From the NCBI GenBank assembly GCA_029565815.1, contig JAKQNL010000147.1:1-5065 (forward strand): a stretch of 5,065 nucleotides of DNA, written 5' to 3'. Below, in pieces: positions 1 to 5,065 of this stretch; position 1 is the stretch's first letter; every line of letters starts with the position of its first letter. The position numbers and the translations under genes are program-made. Under the pieces are notes generated by a model. It saw only the letters and a list, made by a program, of their open reading frames with translations. It made no database searches and was not told the DNA's origin. Source of the DNA: Spirochaetota bacterium (GTDB lineage: Bacteria > Spirochaetota > Spirochaetia > Treponematales > UBA12059).

Positions 1-1
1 T

Positions 2-286
2 ATAATCCGTACGGTCGCGGAACAGTTTAAGGTTACCAGCAACGACCTTAAAGGCAAAAAACGTACAAAAACCATAGTCTTGCCCCGCCAGGTTGCCATG
101 TATATAGCCCGTGATATTACCGAGTACTCAACCACGGAACTTGGCCTGGAATTTGGCGGACGGGACCATACGACCGTGATGCACTCCTGTCAAAAGATAG
201 ATGAACTACTCAAACTTGATCCAACTATGGAAGCAACTATCCAAAAACTTACCATGAGCATCAAACAATCCAGCTTAAAAACATAA
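2..286 (+). CDS. dnaA: Chromosomal replication initiator DnaA, C-terminal fragment (domain IV)
   Basis: DnaA is the AAA+ initiator that binds DnaA boxes at oriC, melts the origin and recruits the helicase. Only the last 94 residues are in the window; the gene is cut by the left edge and reads open from base 2. This part is domain IV, the double-stranded DNA-binding domain. It runs from the VAEQFKV helix through DLKGKKR and [11 protein letters not shown] (from fragment residue 27) to the DnaA signature [15 protein letters not shown] (fragment residues 52-66). The RDHTTV residues correspond to those known to contact the bases of the DnaA box in E. coli DnaA. The C-terminus is intact, ending in a TAA codon. 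A TTG at position 80 could be mistaken for a start, but homology continues upstream without a break. The boxes this protein would bind lie just downstream. Confidence 0.97.
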   Translation: MIRTVAEQFKVTSNDLKGKKRTKTIVLPRQVAMYIARDITEYSTTELGLEFGGRDHTTVMHSCQKIDELLKLDPTMEATIQKLTMSIKQSSLKT

Positions 287-316
287 ATTTATACTGTTTA
301 GAAGCACTGTATGAGC

Positions 317-325
317 TGTGGAAAA
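317..325 (-). promoter_or_regulatory. DnaA box, degenerate (TTTTCCACA on minus strand)
   Basis: The plus strand reads TGTGGAAAA, which is TTTTCCACA on the minus strand. This is one mismatch from the consensus TTATCCACA (third base). It is the outer left member of the box array. The 9 bases at 318-326 are exactly inverted at 439-447. Confidence 0.6.
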
Positions 326-334
326 CTTGTATCC

Positions 335-343
335 TTATGCACA
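335..343 (+). promoter_or_regulatory. DnaA box, perfect TTATGCACA
   Basis: An exact match to the TTATNCACA DnaA-box consensus on the plus strand. It is one of an inward-facing pair with the identical minus-strand box at 366-374; box centres are 31 bp apart, about three helical turns. Confidence 0.88.
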
Positions 344-365
344 AATAAGGTTAAGCCTCGGGACT

Positions 366-374
366 TGTGCATAA
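366..374 (-). promoter_or_regulatory. DnaA box, perfect TTATGCACA (minus strand)
   Basis: The plus strand reads TGTGCATAA, the reverse complement of TTATGCACA. It has the same 9-mer as the box at 335-343 in opposite orientation, so the two could be bound as a symmetric pair. Confidence 0.88.
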
Positions 375-439
375 CGTGATACTGCAAACGCTGAATCTTT
401 CAACAGCATAAGTTCTTGCTCTTAGGCAGTTTGTACGGG

Positions 440-448
440 TTTTCCACT
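440..448 (+). promoter_or_regulatory. DnaA box, degenerate (TTTTCCACT), nearest the trio run
   Basis: TTTTCCACT differs from TTATCCACA at bases 3 and 9. Alone it would be weak evidence. It gains support because its core (439-447) is the exact inverse of the left outer box and because it lies 12 bp before the YTA triplet run. Box-spacer-trio is the published order of the DnaA-trio system, in which the adjacent box anchors DnaA before it extends onto single strand. Confidence 0.5.
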
Positions 449-460
449 TAAAGTAGGTCC

Positions 461-478
461 TTATTACTACTATTACTA
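461..478 (+). promoter_or_regulatory. DnaA-trio-like element: six tandem YTA triplets
   Basis: The plus strand reads TTA TTA CTA CTA TTA CTA, so the opposite strand is a run of TAG/TAA triplets. This fits the DnaA-trio consensus 3'-[G/A]A[T/A]-5' known from Bacillus subtilis, where DnaA filaments grow on one strand to open the origin. It lies 12 bp after a DnaA-box-like site, with a GGTCC patch between them (456-460), and just before AT-rich DNA, as the model expects. The identification comes from pattern and position; function is inferred. Confidence 0.68.
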
Positions 479-508
479 GAATTTATATCTTATCTTTGTA
501 GTAAGAAC
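461..508. other. AT-rich candidate DNA unwinding element
   Basis: From the trio run through about base 508 the sequence is mostly A and T, with stretches such as AATTTATATCTTATC. This is the least GC-rich block of the window and the natural place for strand opening next to the DnaA boxes. The right edge is approximate. Confidence 0.55.
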
Positions 509-541
509 GAAGAGAAGGGCATTCTAGCGTAACGGTCAGCA

Positions 542-571
542 TTGCGCGTTTTCGTTTCTGTATGCTATTCT
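542..571 (+). promoter_or_regulatory. Possible sigma-70-type promoter for dnaN (weak)
   Basis: TTGCGC (542-547) and TATTCT (566-571) are spaced by 18 bp and sit directly upstream of the dnaN ribosome binding site. Each hexamer departs from consensus (TTGACA, TATAAT) at two positions. A start here would leave only a short leader. dnaN may instead, or also, be transcribed from upstream of dnaA. Confidence 0.3.
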
Positions 572-583
572 ATGACGCTGACA

Positions 584-588
584 AGGAG
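584..588 (+). promoter_or_regulatory. Ribosome binding site that fixes the dnaN start
   Basis: AGGAG within AAGGAGAA lies 10 nt before the ATG at 599. It decides in favour of that ATG over an in-frame TTG at 542, which would add 19 residues unlike any DnaN N-terminus. Confidence 0.85.
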
Positions 589-598
589 AACCAAAGCC

Positions 599-1702
599 AT
601 GAAGTTCATTTGCGATAAAACAGCATTCCAGAAAGAAATTTCTTTTGCTCAGGAAATCATATCCTCCAAAAACGCTGTCTCCGTGGTATCCAATGTCTAC
701 CTGGAAGCTTTTGAAAACACACTCGTCATACGGGCTACAGACATAAAAATAGGTTTTGAAACGCGCATTCCGGTAGATGTGCAGGAAGCCGGTGGTATTA
801 CCGTTTTTTGTGACAAGTTGTCCGGAATCATGGCTAGCATACCGGATGGAACCATCGAAGTAGAACAAAAAGATACACGTATCGTCATTAAGCCAAGTTT
901 CAAAAAAGCCCAGTTTAGCCTTAAGACTATTGCAAGCGAGCAGTTTCCCCAGCTGCCTGACATAGATGATGACAAGTATTTTGAGATTCCGGTAGCCGAA
1001 TTCAAGGACATGATAGAGCAAACCATATTTGCCGTGTCTGACGATGAAACCCGTTATTTCATGAATGGCGTGTATATAGAGCGCAGCCCGGACGGCATTG
1101 TAATGGTTGCCACAGACGGTAGGCGCCTTGCGTACGTAAAAAAACCCATCACCGAAGGCGTTCCGGAATTTAAGGGTGTGATAGTGCCTCCAAAGGTGTT
1201 GTCCATGGTGCTTAGGCGTTCCAGCAGCGAAGGCATGATAAAGCTTGCTGTGAGCGACAAAAACCTCTTCATCAAGTTTGGTATGTACCGGCTTAGTACG
1301 GTGCTCATAGAAGGCCAGTTCCCCAGTTACCAAAAAGTAATTCCCGACAGCCAGAAGTACGACATAAAGCTTAAGCGCACCGATCTTTTGGACGCGCTTA
1401 AACGCGTATCTATTTTTGTAGAGCAAAAATCACGCAGAACTTTTTTCTCCATATCCGAAGGCAAAATAGTTTTGTCGTCGGAAGAGAGTGATGTTGGAAC
1501 GGCCCGGGAAGAAATCCCGTGCGACTATGCCGGCCCGGATGCAGTTATAGCCATGAACTACAAGTACATAGAAGAGCCGCTTCGCGTTATCGACAGCGAC
1601 GATATACTAATGCGCTACACCGAAACCGGGCGAGCCATTACCGTTTCTCCGGAACCTGCCCAGGACTATTTTCACATTCTAATGCCCATGCAGGTGGATT
1701 AA
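599..1702 (+). CDS. dnaN: DNA polymerase III beta subunit (sliding clamp)
   Basis: DnaN forms the ring-shaped dimer that encircles DNA and tethers polymerase III, MutS/MutL, ligase and other partners to the replicating strand. The product is 367 residues, the usual family length of about 366, made of three clamp domains. Recognisable landmarks are the N-terminal MKFICDKTAF, SDDETRYFMNGV at residues 147-158, VATDGRRLAYV at 170-180, which lines the partner-binding cleft, a central FKGVIVPPK and VLIEGQFP, and the C-terminal YFHILMPMQVD, equivalent to the cleft-forming MPMRL end of E. coli DnaN. The ATG at 599 is chosen because of the AGGAG 10 nt upstream and the family N-terminus. It follows the candidate origin and precedes recF by 14 nt, suggesting co-transcription. 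The wording resembles treponemal DnaN as I recall it. Nothing appears missing or broken. Confidence 0.97.
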   Translation: MKFICDKTAFQKEISFAQEIISSKNAVSVVSNVYLEAFENTLVIRATDIKIGFETRIPVDVQEAGGITVFCDKLSGIMASIPDGTIEVEQKDTRIVIKPSFKKAQFSLKTIASEQFPQLPDIDDDKYFEIPVAEFKDMIEQTIFAVSDDETRYFMNGVYIERSPDGIVMVATDGRRLAYVKKPITEGVPEFKGVIVPPKVLSMVLRRSSSEGMIKLAVSDKNLFIKFGMYRLSTVLIEGQFPSYQKVIPDSQKYDIKLKRTDLLDALKRVSIFVEQKSRRTFFSISEGKIVLSSEESDVGTAREEIPCDYAGPDAVIAMNYKYIEEPLRVIDSDDILMRYTETGRAITVSPEPAQDYFHILMPMQVD

Positions 1703-1716
1703 GCGGAAAAACGTAC

Positions 1717-2838
1717 GTGGCAATACTGGAACTGCAAACGCGTTCATTCCGAAATTTAGAAGACGGCGCCGTTCACACCGGCGCCGCTTCTGTTTTTTTG
1801 GTAGGAGAGAACGGGCAGGGGAAAAGCAATTTTCTTGATGCAGTGTATACGCTGTGCTATGCCAATTCCTTTAGAGGTGCAAGCGATTCGGAAGCGGCTA
1901 GGCTAGAAAGCGCTTCGTGGCTCGTACAGGCTGTCGTTGGAGCACTGGCTAACAAAGACTACGCTGATGGAAAACCCAGCGTAGGTTTTGAAAGCGAATT
2001 TTCGGTACGCTGGGAAAACGGTACAAAAAGCCTTAAGGAAAACGGAAAAACCATACAGGACAGAAAGCGCCTTGTGGAAGCAAACCCGGCCATAGTGTTT
2101 TGCCACGGCGACATGGAATTTGCCCGCGGGGAACCGGAACGCAGGCGCTTCTTTTTCGACCAGACAGCCGGCCTTGTGTCGCCCTTGTATATCGATACGC
2201 TGCGGCTGTACCGGCGCGTTCTAAAAGCGAGGAATGCAGCGCTTAAAGAGCGCATGCTCGATGTGCTGCCTATGCTGGACCTGCAGCTTGCTACCTACGG
2301 ACTATCGCTCATGGATGCACGGAGCGCCGTGGTAAGCGCGTTTGATCCGGTTTTTTCCGGCTGTTACGAAACGGTGTCGCGCTTGGGCTTTCAAGTGAGG
2401 CCCGTATACAAACCGTCCTGGCGGGATGTGCGTACAGATGAAGAAATAGTTGCAAAACTGGAAGCCGCGCGCGACAGAGAACTGGCTGTAGGGACGACGC
2501 TCAGTGGGCCACACCGGGATCGCTATGCGTTTGCAGACGAACACGGGGATTTTTCCGCTCGGGCTTCTACTGGTCAACTACGGCTTATGGCCCTTACCCT
2601 GCGCATAGCCCAAGCTATGCATTTTAGCAACGCAAGCGGCCGAAAACCTATACTGCTGCTGGATGATGTGCTTTTGGAATTGGATCCGGAAAAACGGCGG
2701 CGTTTTATGGAAGCCCTGCCAGCCAACGAGCAGGCGTTTTTTACATTCTTGCCCGGTGAACCATACAGGGATTACGCCGGTGACAGCAGCCTGATATACT
2801 GGACGGAACATGGACGATTCGTACATACGGCAGGCTAA
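1717..2838 (+). CDS. recF: DNA replication and repair protein RecF
   Basis: RecF is an SMC/ABC-like ATPase that, with RecO and RecR, directs RecA loading at single-strand gaps and stalled forks. The product is 373 residues, normal for the family. In order: the N-terminal beta strand LELQTRSFRNL; Walker A GENGQGKS at residues 30-37 followed by NFLDAVYTL; the RecF block around residues 128-150 (HGDMEFARGEPERRRFFFD); GPHRD at 264-268; the ABC signature STGQLR at 284-289; and Walker B ILLLDD ending at D316-D317, followed by VLLELD. All catalytic motifs are present. The start is a GTG: the open frame continues upstream into sequence overlapping dnaN, but that part is unlike RecF and only GTG 1717 gives the family N-terminus. 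The ribosome binding site is weak (GCGGA at 1703-1707, just after the dnaN stop), so translation may depend on dnaN. Its last 29 nt overlap dciA. Confidence 0.96.
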   Translation: MAILELQTRSFRNLEDGAVHTGAASVFLVGENGQGKSNFLDAVYTLCYANSFRGASDSEAARLESASWLVQAVVGALANKDYADGKPSVGFESEFSVRWENGTKSLKENGKTIQDRKRLVEANPAIVFCHGDMEFARGEPERRRFFFDQTAGLVSPLYIDTLRLYRRVLKARNAALKERMLDVLPMLDLQLATYGLSLMDARSAVVSAFDPVFSGCYETVSRLGFQVRPVYKPSWRDVRTDEEIVAKLEAARDRELAVGTTLSGPHRDRYAFADEHGDFSARASTGQLRLMALTLRIAQAMHFSNASGRKPILLLDDVLLELDPEKRRRFMEALPANEQAFFTFLPGEPYRDYAGDSSLIYWTEHGRFVHTAG

Positions 2839-3307
2839 AGAGCTTATCTCCAAGATCATAAGCCCCGAGGTGTCCGAACAAGTAGGACAATGGTCTAACT
2901 TTTTTGGCGCATGGGGAAAGGCAGCCGGCGAAAGGTTTGCAGCCCACTCAAAGCCCGTGGATGTACGAAACGGCATACTGTTGGTTGAAGCGGACCATCC
3001 GGGCTGGATACAGCTTTTACAGCTGGAGCAGCACGCGATACTGAAACGCCTGCAGCGCTCGTTTCCGAAGCTAGGCATTAAGGGTATGGGTTTTCGTGTT
3101 GGCGAAGGCAAACCAGAGCAGCGTGTAATCGAGACGCACGATCGATTCCAGATGCTTAGCCCCGAAGCAAGGAACGAGCCTGAAAAACCTCCGGCAGCCA
3201 AAGGCGATATAGATTCGGTGTTGGCATCGGTGGGCGATGATGATTTTAGGGCCATACTGGCATCGCTTGCAAAAACAGTGAAAGACAAAGACGCAGACGG
3301 CGCTTGA
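2810..3307 (+). CDS. dciA: DUF721 / DciA-family protein, predicted replicative-helicase loader
   Basis: DciA proteins, formerly DUF721, bind the replicative helicase DnaB and help its loading in the many bacteria that lack DnaC or DnaI. The 165-residue product shows the family pattern in its first 100 residues: a helical start, then W35, G40, H46, P49 and G55-ILLVEADHPGW-IQLLQL (W66), a compact alpha/beta core. Residues from about 115 on are a polar, proline- and charge-containing linker leading to a short predicted helix (FRAILASLAKTV); such tails are common in the family. The ATG lies inside the end of recF, overlapping by 29 nt, with GGACGGA at 2801-2807 as a plausible ribosome binding site, so translational coupling is likely. 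DUF721 genes after recF are common, and I recall one at this place in Treponema. Family membership is firm; the helicase-loader role is inferred from characterised members. Confidence 0.88.
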   Translation: MDDSYIRQAKELISKIISPEVSEQVGQWSNFFGAWGKAAGERFAAHSKPVDVRNGILLVEADHPGWIQLLQLEQHAILKRLQRSFPKLGIKGMGFRVGEGKPEQRVIETHDRFQMLSPEARNEPEKPPAAKGDIDSVLASVGDDDFRAILASLAKTVKDKDADGA

Positions 3308-3317
3308 TTTTTCCTTC

Positions 3318-3331
3318 CGATATTCGTATCG
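3318..3331 (+). other. Small perfect hairpin with TTCG loop between dciA and the CxxC gene
   Basis: CGATA, a TTCG loop, then TATCG form a 5-bp perfect stem in the 43-nt gap between genes. There is no T tract after it and the stem has only two GC pairs, so it is not a convincing terminator. It could be a processing site or chance. Confidence 0.3.
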
Positions 3332-3350
3332 TTGCGCACTTGGATACCGT

Positions 3351-3698
3351 ATGAACACCACCATCAGTATAGAAATTTTCGGACACGCACAGGAAGCAAT
3401 CTGTTCCGGCTGCGAAGGACAGGCCTGCGGAAGCTGTAGTCCCGGGGAAAAAAAGGCAACCCTAGACTTGGTCAACGAATTTTCCGCGCTCGTGGCGGCT
3501 TCCGAGCTTTGCTCGTACTACACGGTAGCCTTTTACGAATCAACGCCGGAAAATATCAAGCGCTTGCCGGATGTACAGCGATTGCTGTCCATGGCAAAAC
3601 TGGAACCTGTCGTATGCATAGACGAAAAAATAGCCTACCTAGGCGGATTTAGTCCGCAGGGGCTTTTGGATGAACTACGAAAAAAACACCGAGGTTAG
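3351..3698 (+). CDS. Small cysteine-rich protein, possible thioredoxin-fold (YuzD-like) oxidoreductase
   Basis: I do not recognise a named family with confidence. The 115-residue product begins with a beta strand (TISIEIFGH) running straight into a dense cysteine cluster, C18-x2-C21-x4-C26-x2-C29. A predicted helix (LDLVNEFSALVAASEL), a second strand (YYTVAFYES), another helix and the segment LEPVVCIDEKIAYLGG follow, and it ends in the helix GLLDELRKK. Strand, CxxC, helix, strand, helix, then a proline (P86) before a hydrophobic strand is the thioredoxin layout, and the end resembles what I recall of Bacillus YuzD. Two further cysteines are C54 and C89. The two CxxC pairs could be redox-active or bind zinc or an iron-sulfur cluster. 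There is no signal peptide or membrane segment, so it is probably cytoplasmic. The ATG has a poor ribosome binding site (GGAT at 3342-3345). tex starts 5 nt after its stop codon. Confidence 0.75.
   Translation: MNTTISIEIFGHAQEAICSGCEGQACGSCSPGEKKATLDLVNEFSALVAASELCSYYTVAFYESTPENIKRLPDVQRLLSMAKLEPVVCIDEKIAYLGGFSPQGLLDELRKKHRG
3691..3694 (+). promoter_or_regulatory. Ribosome binding site for tex, inside the end of the preceding gene
   Basis: GAGG overlaps the last codons of the CxxC gene and lies 9 nt before the ATG at 3704. It supports that start and suggests the two genes share a transcript. Confidence 0.6.
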
Positions 3699-3703
3699 AC
3701 AGC

Positions 3704-5065
3704 ATGGAACTGAACGAAGAAACCGTAGCCGCTTTGGCTATCAGTCAAACTGAGATACTGAACACAATAGCCTCGGAGCTAAACATACGCGTAAGCCAGG
3801 CAGCTGCGGTTGTGGAACTGACGGCCGAAGGCAGCACTGTGCCGTTCATAAGCCGATACCGCAAAGAACGCACCGGCGAACTGGACGAGGTGCAGGTGCG
3901 CGATGTGGTGCACCGCCACCAGGCTTTGGTTAACCTGGAAACCCGCCGTATCGAGGTGGTGCAAGCCATATTCGCCCAGGGTAAGCTATACGACGAGCTT
4001 TTTGCGAATATAAAGAAATGCCAAACCCTTACGGAGATCGAAGATATATACGCTCCGTACAAGCGGAAAAAGAAGACGCGCGGAATGGTGGCCGTAGAAA
4101 AAGGCCTAGAGCCGCTTGCAGAACTTATGGCAACGGGCACTGCGGATCAGGTTAGGGCCAAAGCCCCAGAGTTTATAAAAATTAACGAAGAGCAACCGGA
4201 ACTGTCGGTGGCAAACGCGGAAGAAGCGATACAGGGCGCACAGGACATACTTGCAGAGCGTGCCTCCCAAGATCCGGAAAACCGCGCTTTGGTTAAAAAA
4301 CGCTATCTGCGCGACGGAAGGCTTGTGGTTAAGGGCACGGGAGACGAGAAAGCCCGCGAGTCCAGCGTGTACCAGATGTACTGGGATTACGCCGAGCCGC
4401 TTGCTACCCTAAAGCCCCACCGTGTGCTTGCCGTGAACCGTGGCGAGCGCGAAGGCGTTTTGGAACTGAACCTGGAAGTGGATGAAGACAGCGCCATAGA
4501 AGCCATCAAGGACCGTATACGACCTGCCAACGAATACCATGCGGACGCCTTGGCAGACAGCGTGTACCGTCTTTTGGGGCCGGCAGTGCTGCGAGAGATA
4601 CGCACCGAGGCCACGGACAACGCCGACGGGCACGGTATCGATGTGTTTGGCCAGAATCTCAAAAACCTGCTTATGGCGGCACCGATAAAAGGCACACGGG
4701 TTCTTGGCATGGACCCAGGAATACGCACCGGCACCAAATGCGCTGCCGTTGATGAGACAGGTAAATTCCTAGGTTACTTTATGATCAACCAGGAACTGCG
4801 GGCAGAGGACGCAAAAAAGGCCATAGCTAAAGCTGTTAAGGATTATAAACTAGAACTTATAGCTGTGGGCAACGGTACGGCCAGCCACGATGTGCAAAAA
4901 GTGGTAGCCGAAGCCATTAGCGAGAACAATCTGGATGTGAAGTATACCGTGGTGGACGAGGACGGAGCCAGCGTTTACTCTGCAAGCGACGTTGCCCGCG
5001 AGGAATTTCCGGAACTGGACCTGACCATACGCGGCGCTATTTCCATTGGCCGAAGGTTGCAAGAC
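3704..5065 (+). CDS. tex: Tex-family RNA-binding transcription accessory protein, N-terminal 454 residues
   Basis: Tex is a widely conserved cytoplasmic nucleic-acid-binding protein, related to eukaryotic Spt6, first described as affecting toxin gene expression in Bordetella. The frame is open from the ATG to the window end; family members have roughly 720-780 residues, so about 60 percent is present and the helix-hairpin-helix and S1 domains lie beyond the edge. Landmarks in order are TVPFISRYRKE (residues 45-55) with TGELDE; EDIYAPYK (113-120) with RKKKTRG and KGLEPLA; VLAVNRGEREGVL in the middle; and the YqgF-like RNase-H-fold domain starting with GMDPGIRTG (335-343), GNGTASH (389-395) and the DEDGASVYSAS region (418-428), then RGAISIGRRLQD at the edge. 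Small departures from the usual wording are GTK where GCK is common and DEDGAS where NEAGAS is common. A GAGG ribosome binding site and a 5-nt gap tie it to the upstream gene. Confidence 0.95.
   Translation, partial: MELNEETVAALAISQTEILNTIASELNIRVSQAAAVVELTAEGSTVPFISRYRKERTGELDEVQVRDVVHRHQALVNLETRRIEVVQAIFAQGKLYDELFANIKKCQTLTEIEDIYAPYKRKKKTRGMVAVEKGLEPLAELMATGTADQVRAKAPEFIKINEEQPELSVANAEEAIQGAQDILAERASQDPENRALVKKRYLRDGRLVVKGTGDEKARESSVYQMYWDYAEPLATLKPHRVLAVNRGEREGVLELNLEVDEDSAIEAIKDRIRPANEYHADALADSVYRLLGPAVLREIRTEATDNADGHGIDVFGQNLKNLLMAAPIKGTRVLGMDPGIRTGTKCAAVDETGKFLGYFMINQELRAEDAKKAIAKAVKDYKLELIAVGNGTASHDVQKVVAEAISENNLDVKYTVVDEDGASVYSASDVAREEFPELDLTIRGAISIGRRLQD

Larger units (their letters stand above)
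335..374. repeat. Inner inverted repeat of the origin (10-bp arms, 20-bp spacer)
   Basis: TTATGCACAA at 335-344 is perfectly inverted as TTGTGCATAA at 365-374. The repeat is explained by the two perfect DnaA boxes plus one flanking base pair on the spacer side, so a protein-binding role is more likely than an RNA hairpin. Confidence 0.85.
318..447. repeat. Outer inverted repeat of the origin (9-bp arms)
   Basis: GTGGAAAAC at 318-326 is perfectly inverted as GTTTTCCAC at 439-447, with 112 bp between the arms. It encloses the inner inverted repeat. Both arms overlap DnaA-box-like 9-mers, suggesting a nested symmetric array of initiator sites. Confidence 0.7.
287..508. other. oriC: Candidate chromosomal replication origin (oriC) in the dnaA-dnaN gap
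   Basis: This non-coding stretch between dnaA and dnaN carries the expected parts of a bacterial origin in a sensible order: four DnaA-box-like 9-mers (two perfect matches to TTATNCACA), then a run of six YTA triplets matching the DnaA-trio, then an AT-rich segment. The dnaA-dnaN gap is a common origin location in bacteria, and the neighbouring genes all point away from it in the direction a rightward fork would travel. No convincing open reading frame or rho-independent terminator is visible here. The right boundary is approximate. A further origin part upstream of dnaA, as in Bacillus, could exist outside the window. Confidence 0.8.

Noticed and set aside
1..6. TATAAT at the very start of the window as a promoter -10 box
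   Set aside because: It falls inside the dnaA coding sequence, which continues well past it, and nothing upstream is visible to serve as a -35 element.
345..364. Possible dnaA terminator between the two perfect DnaA boxes
   Set aside because: Only a short imperfect stem (AAGCC with GGACTT) can be drawn and no T tract follows, so the symmetry is better explained by DnaA boxes.
535..582. GTCAGC (535-540) inverted as GCTGAC (577-582) around the possible dnaN promoter, as an operator or hairpin
   Set aside because: The arms are only 6 bp with a 36-nt loop, easily expected by chance in a gap of this size, and no second symmetric element supports it.
542..598. N-terminal extension of dnaN from an in-frame TTG
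   Set aside because: The added 19 residues do not look like DnaN, and a good AGGAG precedes the ATG at 599, giving the normal family length.
536..1426. Long open frame of 296 codons on the minus strand opposite dnaN
   Set aside because: It lies almost wholly antisense to an unmistakable dnaN, its translation shows no recognisable domain, and it has the composition expected of a shadow frame.
1519..1716. Upstream extension of the recF frame into dnaN
   Set aside because: The extra residues are an out-of-frame reading of dnaN; the RecF N-terminus begins at GTG 1717.
2578..3339. Open frame of 253 codons on the minus strand opposite recF and dciA
   Set aside because: It is antisense to two well-supported genes and its translation is a Ser/Cys/Pro-rich shadow with no family pattern.

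Overview
The window is a chromosomal replication-origin neighbourhood, with every gene on the plus strand: dnaA (3' end only), an origin-like intergenic region, dnaN, recF, a dciA/DUF721 gene, a small cysteine-rich thioredoxin-fold-like protein, and the 5' part of tex. The dnaA-dnaN-recF-DUF721 order and the wording of DnaN (for example SDDETRYFMNGV and the ending DYFHILMPMQ) resemble what I recall of Treponema and related Spirochaetaceae. That assignment rests on memory of the family rather than a search, and I hold it moderately. GC content is intermediate in the genes and clearly lower in the dnaA-dnaN gap. There is no sign of mobile DNA, CRISPR, tRNA or rRNA.

Layout. Positions 2-286 encode the last 94 residues of DnaA, including the box-binding helix-turn-helix. 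Positions 287-598 are non-coding and look like oriC. Two perfect TTATGCACA DnaA boxes face each other (335-343 plus, 366-374 minus). An outer, also inverted, pair of TTTTCCAC-type boxes (317-325 minus, 440-448 plus) encloses them. These are followed by six tandem YTA triplets (461-478), which match the DnaA-trio unwinding element, and then an AT-rich stretch. After a weak promoter-like pair and a clear ribosome binding site come dnaN (599-1702), recF (1717-2838, GTG start, 14-nt gap) and dciA (2810-3307, overlapping recF by 29 nt). A 43-nt gap holding a small TTCG-loop hairpin separates dciA from a 115-residue CxxC protein (3351-3698). The tex gene starts 5 nt later and runs off the window at codon 454.

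How they fit together. DnaA opens the origin, DciA is the expected loader or partner of the replicative helicase, DnaN is the polymerase clamp, and RecF links gaps and stalled forks to RecA loading. The tight spacing of dnaN-recF-dciA suggests one transcription unit. The CxxC protein and Tex (a nucleic-acid-binding protein linked to transcription) form a second tight pair that may be co-transcribed with it. Most of the window is ordinary core-genome content. The parts most worth a second look are the origin architecture and the unrecognised small cysteine protein.
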